Source of the DNA: Pseudomonas sp. UYIF39
GTDB lineage: Bacteria > Pseudomonadota > Gammaproteobacteria > Pseudomonadales > Pseudomonadaceae
Reading direction: 5' to 3'
DNA length: 64,000 bases
Assembly (NCBI RefSeq): GCF_029963765.1
Contig: NZ_JALBYU010000024.1
Span: 37,233 to 101,232 of the forward strand
Below, in pieces: positions 60,264 to 64,000 of this stretch (within the stretch, counting starts at the first letter, position 1; each line of letters opens with the position of its first letter). The notes beneath the pieces were generated by a model, which worked only from the letters and a program-made list of their open reading frames with translations, was not told the origin of the DNA and ran no database searches. A program made the position numbers and the translations under genes.

Positions 60264-62855
60264 TTAGAGCGCTGGAGCCGTCTCGCCCTCGACCGCCGGT
60301 TTCGGCAGCGAAGACAAGAACGCCATGATCAGCGCCGCCAGGTACGGCAGCGACTGCACGAGCAACATCGTCACCCAGAAGCGCATGTCGTTGCTCGGCA
60401 GGCCGTTCACCAGGAAAATCCCCAGCGCCGCGCTCCACAACAGCAGCATGATGAACATTTCTTCGCGAGCTTCCGAAATCGCGACCCAGAAGCCGTGGTT
60501 ATCGGCGTTTTTCGGGGTGCGGAAGAACGGAATGCTGCTGGTGAAGAAACCGTACAGCACTGCTTTGGCGATGGTGTGCGACAACGCCAACCCTGCCAGT
60601 GCCGCGCAGAACGCATCCTTCAGGTTGACCCCCACCGCACGGCGGTACAGGAAGATGATCTTGCCAACCTTGAACACGAACAGCGCCAATGGCGGGATCG
60701 CGAAAATCAACAACGGCGGATCGACCCGCTGCGGCACGATGATCATCGCTGCCGACCACAACAGGGCGCCGACGGTGAAGAAGATGTTCATGCCATCCGC
60801 GACCCACGGCAACCAACCCGCGAGGAAGTGGTAACGCTGGCCACGGGTCAGCTCGGTGTCCTTGCCACGCAACAGACTGGCGGTGTGACGCTTGATGATC
60901 TGAATCGCACCGTAAGCCCAGCGGAAACGCTGTTTTTTGAAGTCGATAAAGGTATCGGGCATCAGGCCTTTGCCGTAGCTGGTGTGGTAATACGCCGCTG
61001 ACAAGCCTTTCTCGAATACCCGCAGACCCAACTCGGCGTCTTCACAGATGCACCAGTCAGCCCAGCCCAGTTCCTCGAGCACCGAGCGACGGGTCATGGT
61101 CATGGTGCCGTGCTGAATGATCGCGTCACGGTCGTTACGGGTGACCATGCCGATGTGGAAGAAACCCTTGTATTCCGCGTAGCAGAGCTTCTTGAAAGTG
61201 CTTTCGTTCTGGTCGCGGTAATCCTGCGGCGACTGCACCACGGCGATTTTCGGATTGGCGAAGTGCGGCACCATGTGTTTGAGCCAGTTCGGGTCGACGC
61301 AGTAGTCCGAGTCGATCACCGCAATCACTTCGGCATCCTTGGCGGTGTGCGGAATCAGGTAATTCAGCGCGCCACCCTTGAAGCCGGCCAACGGTGCAAC
61401 GTGGAAGAACTTGAAGCGCGGGCCGAGGGTTTCGCAATAATCGCGCACCGGCTCCCAGACCGCCGGGTCCTTGGTGTTGTTGTCGATGATCAGGACTTCG
61501 AAGTCCGGATAGTCGAGGTTGGCCAGGGCGTTGAGGGTCTGTTTGACCATCTCCGGCGGCTCGTTGTAGCAAGGCACGTGAATCGAGACTTTCGGTCGGT
61601 AGTCCGAATCGCCCACCACTGGCAGGAATTCACGCCGACGTTTGTGGGTCCAGACTGCTTCAGCCAGTTCATGGGCCTCGGTCAGCAGCACGATAAACAC
61701 CCCGAGTGCGCCGAGGGCAAGCAAGAAGCCCACCGTCAGGCTGAACCAGGTGCTGTATTGCTGGCTGTAGTCGTAACCGATCCACACCAGCACCGAACCA
61801 CAGAGGAACGCGGTGAAGGTCAGGAAGGTGCGGCCGCGTTGACGCAAGGCAGAGCCGTCGATCATCAGCAGGGTCAGGGACAGCAGAGCCAACACCACCG
61901 AACCGATGGCCAGCACGCGCCATTGCGGGATTGCGACGACCGGGCCTTCAAAGTTGAATTTCTGCTGGCGCGCGGCGTTGAAAACGCCCCAGTAAGCGCC
62001 TACGGAACCTTCGTCACTGGCCTTCCACGGTTGGTCAAAGGCTTCGATCACGAAGTAGTTGAAGCCCTGGCGATTGAGCTTGTTGACCAAGGTCCGCAGA
62101 TAAATCGCCTGGTCTGCCGGCGACGCGTCGGCGCCACCGCGCATACGGCCGTTGCTCGGCCAGCCGACTTCCGACAGCAGCAGCGGTTTTTTCGGGAACA
62201 TCTTTTTCAGGTCGCGGGCCCGGTCGAGTACGAACTGCCCGGATTGCTCCATCGGCACATGTTCCCAGTACGGCAGGACGTGGGCGGCGATCAAGTCGAC
62301 GTGCTTGGCCAGGCTCGGGTTTTCTTCCCAGACGTGCCATTGCTCGGAGGTCGTCACCGGTACTTTCACTGCCGCGCGGACGCGATCAAGGATCACGCTC
62401 AGTTCGGCGGCGGTAATTTCCTTACGGAAGATCGCCTCGTTGCCCACCACCACGCGAACCACGCTGCGGGAGGTATTGGCCAGGTCAATGGCACGCAGGA
62501 TTTCACGCTCGTTGCGCGCAAGATCCGGGCTGATCCAGATACCCAGCGTCACGCGCAAACCGAATTCTTCGGCGAGCTTGGGGATATCACCCAGGCTGCC
62601 ATCGACCGAGTAAGTACGGATGTTGTCCGTCAGCTTGCTCATGATCTCCAGATCGCGACGCATTTCATCGTCGGTCGGATACTGGTCTTTCTGTGGGTAC
62701 TGGCCTTGTTGAAACGGCGAGTATGAGAAGCCAGAGATCTGTTCAGGCCAGTTGGGGGCGGTGACCGGACGATTGATCAGCGCCCAGAAGCCGGTAAACA
62801 AGGCTGCGATGGCGAGCACCACGACCAGGTTGAGTCCAAATTTACGCGATGACAT
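60264..62855 (-). CDS. ndvB: Cyclic glucan synthase NdvB-type (GH17-GT2)
   Basis: An 863-residue inner-membrane enzyme from the ATG at 62855 (MSSRKFGLNLVVVLAI). The frame is open to 62999, but the extra residues lack similarity. An N-terminal transmembrane anchor and a GH17-like domain (GFSYSPFQQGQYPQ ... VVVGNEAIF ... LLSEVGWPSNG) precede more spans and a GT2 catalytic domain (VSIHVPCYNEPPEMV, IDSDYCVDP, DAELGLRVFE, KKQRFRWAYG). It ends with several spans. Such proteins make periplasmic cyclic beta-1,3-type glucans, which in P. aeruginosa sequester antibiotics in biofilms. Confidence 0.85.
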   Translation of the reverse strand: MSSRKFGLNLVVVLAIAALFTGFWALINRPVTAPNWPEQISGFSYSPFQQGQYPQKDQYPTDDEMRRDLEIMSKLTDNIRTYSVDGSLGDIPKLAEEFGLRVTLGIWISPDLARNEREILRAIDLANTSRSVVRVVVGNEAIFRKEITAAELSVILDRVRAAVKVPVTTSEQWHVWEENPSLAKHVDLIAAHVLPYWEHVPMEQSGQFVLDRARDLKKMFPKKPLLLSEVGWPSNGRMRGGADASPADQAIYLRTLVNKLNRQGFNYFVIEAFDQPWKASDEGSVGAYWGVFNAARQQKFNFEGPVVAIPQWRVLAIGSVVLALLSLTLLMIDGSALRQRGRTFLTFTAFLCGSVLVWIGYDYSQQYSTWFSLTVGFLLALGALGVFIVLLTEAHELAEAVWTHKRRREFLPVVGDSDYRPKVSIHVPCYNEPPEMVKQTLNALANLDYPDFEVLIIDNNTKDPAVWEPVRDYCETLGPRFKFFHVAPLAGFKGGALNYLIPHTAKDAEVIAVIDSDYCVDPNWLKHMVPHFANPKIAVVQSPQDYRDQNESTFKKLCYAEYKGFFHIGMVTRNDRDAIIQHGTMTMTRRSVLEELGWADWCICEDAELGLRVFEKGLSAAYYHTSYGKGLMPDTFIDFKKQRFRWAYGAIQIIKRHTASLLRGKDTELTRGQRYHFLAGWLPWVADGMNIFFTVGALLWSAAMIIVPQRVDPPLLIFAIPPLALFVFKVGKIIFLYRRAVGVNLKDAFCAALAGLALSHTIAKAVLYGFFTSSIPFFRTPKNADNHGFWVAISEAREEMFIMLLLWSAALGIFLVNGLPSNDMRFWVTMLLVQSLPYLAALIMAFLSSLPKPAVEGETAPAL

Positions 62856-63051
62856 AGCTTTTTCGGGTTCCAAAGGCTGTGGAACTAAGGAGCGGTTTGC
62901 GGCTGGCTGCCAGGGGGCAGGGGCGCGCATCCTACACTGGAGGTTCTCTGACCGTACAGCGAACAGGGAAATGCCCGACATTGGGCACTCTGGTTTCACA
63001 TAAGTTCTTTCACTTGTCGCTGGAAGGTTAAAAGTTCTCGCGCTGTGGCCC

Positions 63052-63057
63052 TATAAT
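63052..63057 (+). promoter_or_regulatory. Candidate -10 element of tcdA
   Basis: A perfect TATAAT lies 27 bases before the tcdA ATG. No good -35 is seen at standard spacing. Confidence 0.35.
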
Positions 63058-63083
63058 GCGCGCCGGTTTTTGGGGTAATGGTC

Positions 63084-63896
63084 ATGAGTACAGAAGATCC
63101 GCGGTTTGCAGGCATCGCCCGTTTGTATGGCATCGACGGCCTGGAGCGCTTGCGCGCGGCCCACGTGGCGATTGTCGGCGTCGGTGGCGTCGGTTCCTGG
63201 GCGGCGGAAGCGGTTGCACGTTGCGGCGTGGGTGAGATTTCGCTGTTCGACCTGGATGACGTCTGCGTCAGCAACGCCAACCGTCAGTTGCACGCGCTGG
63301 ACAGCACAGTCGGCAAACCCAAGGTTGACGTGATGGCCGAGCGCCTGCGCGGGATCAACCCGGACTGCACCGTGCACGCGGTGGCGGATTTTGTGACCCG
63401 CGAGACCATGGCCGAGTACATCACGCCGAACATCGACTGCGTCATTGATTGCATCGACAGCGTGAATGCCAAGGCGGCGCTGATCGCCTGGTGCAAGCGC
63501 CGCAAGATCCAGATCATCACCACCGGCGGTGCGGGCGGGCAGATTGATCCGACGTTGATTCAGGTTTGCGATTTGAACCGGACCTTCAATGATCCGTTGG
63601 CTTCGAAAGTGCGCTCGACCTTGCGTCGGGATTACAACTTCTCACGTACCGTGACCCGTCATTACAGCGTGCCGTGTGTGTTTTCCACCGAACAACTGCG
63701 CTACCCGAAACCGGATGGCAGCATTTGCTTGCAGAAGAGTTTTGTCGGGGACGGTGTGAAGCTCGACTGCGCGGGTGGTTTTGGGGCAGTGATGATGGTG
63801 ACGGCGACGTTTGGCATGGTCGCGGCGACCAAGGCTGTGGATAAGATTGTTGCCGGAGTGCGGCGCCCCGCGGATCGAGTCAAGCCTGAGGTTTAG
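63084..63896 (+). CDS. tcdA: tRNA threonylcarbamoyladenosine dehydratase
   Basis: A 270-residue E1-like enzyme (TcdA/CsdL) that cyclises t6A37 of tRNA to ct6A using ATP. The Rossmann ATP site VAIVGVGGVGSWAAEAVARC, the family ARCGVGEISLFDLDDVCVSNANR, and a C-terminal membrane-associated hydrophobic tail region (GFGAVMMVTATFGMVAATKA) are present. I chose the ATG at 63084, since GGGG lies eight bases before it. The ATG at 63078 is only two bases past that site. It complements TsaB at 39.9 kb in the same modification pathway. Confidence 0.92.
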   Translation: MSTEDPRFAGIARLYGIDGLERLRAAHVAIVGVGGVGSWAAEAVARCGVGEISLFDLDDVCVSNANRQLHALDSTVGKPKVDVMAERLRGINPDCTVHAVADFVTRETMAEYITPNIDCVIDCIDSVNAKAALIAWCKRRKIQIITTGGAGGQIDPTLIQVCDLNRTFNDPLASKVRSTLRRDYNFSRTVTRHYSVPCVFSTEQLRYPKPDGSICLQKSFVGDGVKLDCAGGFGAVMMVTATFGMVAATKAVDKIVAGVRRPADRVKPEV

Positions 63897-63912
63897 AGGT
63901 GGCTGCTGACGG

Positions 63913-63985
63913 CCTCATCGCGAGCAAGCTCGCTCCCACAGGGGGATGCATTCCAATGTGGGAGCGAGCTTGCTCGCGATGGCGA
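63913..63985. repeat. REP palindrome pair
   Basis: GCCTCATCGCGAGCAAGCTC faces GGGAGCGAGCTTGCTCGCGA with a short spacer, past the tcdA stop. Confidence 0.85.
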
Positions 63986-64000
63986 TTAACCAGCCAACTC

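Noticed and set aside
58684..62726. Very long open frames on the plus strand antisense to rlmA-dapE and ndvB (527 and 538 codons)
   Set aside because: They lie opposite well-supported genes, consist of Arg/Gly/His/Gln-rich sequence typical of high-GC shadows, and have no ribosome binding sites or recognisable domains.

Overview
The window is a stretch of a GC-rich gammaproteobacterial chromosome, almost certainly a Pseudomonas of the P. fluorescens group. The evidence is a complete Wsp chemosensory operon, a mexL/mexJK-like efflux locus next to rsmJ and plsB, lptF, opgD, an ndvB-type glucan synthase, and many copies of the short palindrome CGCGAGCAAGCTCGCTCCCA that is typical of fluorescent pseudomonads. 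No rRNA, tRNA, CRISPR array, intact insertion sequence or prophage was seen.

Layout. 1-4.3 kb: end of recJ, an Old Yellow Enzyme family oxidoreductase and Tat-exported OpgD. 4.6-6.6 kb: an accessory patch with a small hypothetical gene, a BRO-N (antirepressor-type) gene broken by one in-frame TGA, an unusually structured leader upstream of it, a probable relic of a phosphoribosyltransferase-like gene, and an AT-rich SLOG-like gene. 6.7-16.5 kb: an amine/amino acid catabolic cluster on the minus strand (APC permease, two 4-aminobutyraldehyde-type dehydrogenases, a four-gene putrescine-type ABC transporter and a LysR regulator). 16.7-17.4 kb: a DUF533 membrane protein. 17.6-26.0 kb: wspABCDEFR, which turns a surface signal into cyclic-di-GMP. 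26.3-29.0 kb: prfB (with its programmed +1 frameshift) and lysS. 29.1-35.3 kb: a TetR regulator and a run of envelope proteins, including lptF and a HExxxH/QEGLA-motif protein. 35.3-36.3 kb: a non-coding long inverted repeat. 36.3-45.1 kb: ppc, adk, tsaB, small conserved genes, a DUF72 protein, an isocitrate lyase/PEP mutase family enzyme, an extensin-like protein, an internally duplicated hypothetical and rsmJ. 45.2-50.1 kb: the TetR-regulated RND pump mexLJK. 50.3-54.7 kb: DUF4197, two YbaY-type proteins and plsB. 54.8-63.9 kb: a cold-shock protein, an inserted halovibrin-like lipoprotein gene flanked by direct repeats, a conserved hypothetical, rlmA, dapE, ndvB and tcdA.

Recalled from memory, the order recJ to plsB follows the P. 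aeruginosa PAO1 block PA3725-PA3673, and csp-hypothetical-rlmA-dapE-ndvB follows PA1159-PA1163, so a synteny junction relative to PAO1 lies near 54.7 kb.

The most unusual material is in two places. The leader on the minus strand at about 5445-5745 can sequester the ribosome binding site of the BRO-N gene with a perfect 12-bp helix, has a competing partner further upstream, and has an overlapping short ORF. This resembles the phage P1 c4/icd/ant arrangement. The halovibrin-like gene at 55538-57694 looks inserted into the 3' end of the neighbouring conserved gene, leaving an orphan duplicate of that 3' end at 55296-55390.
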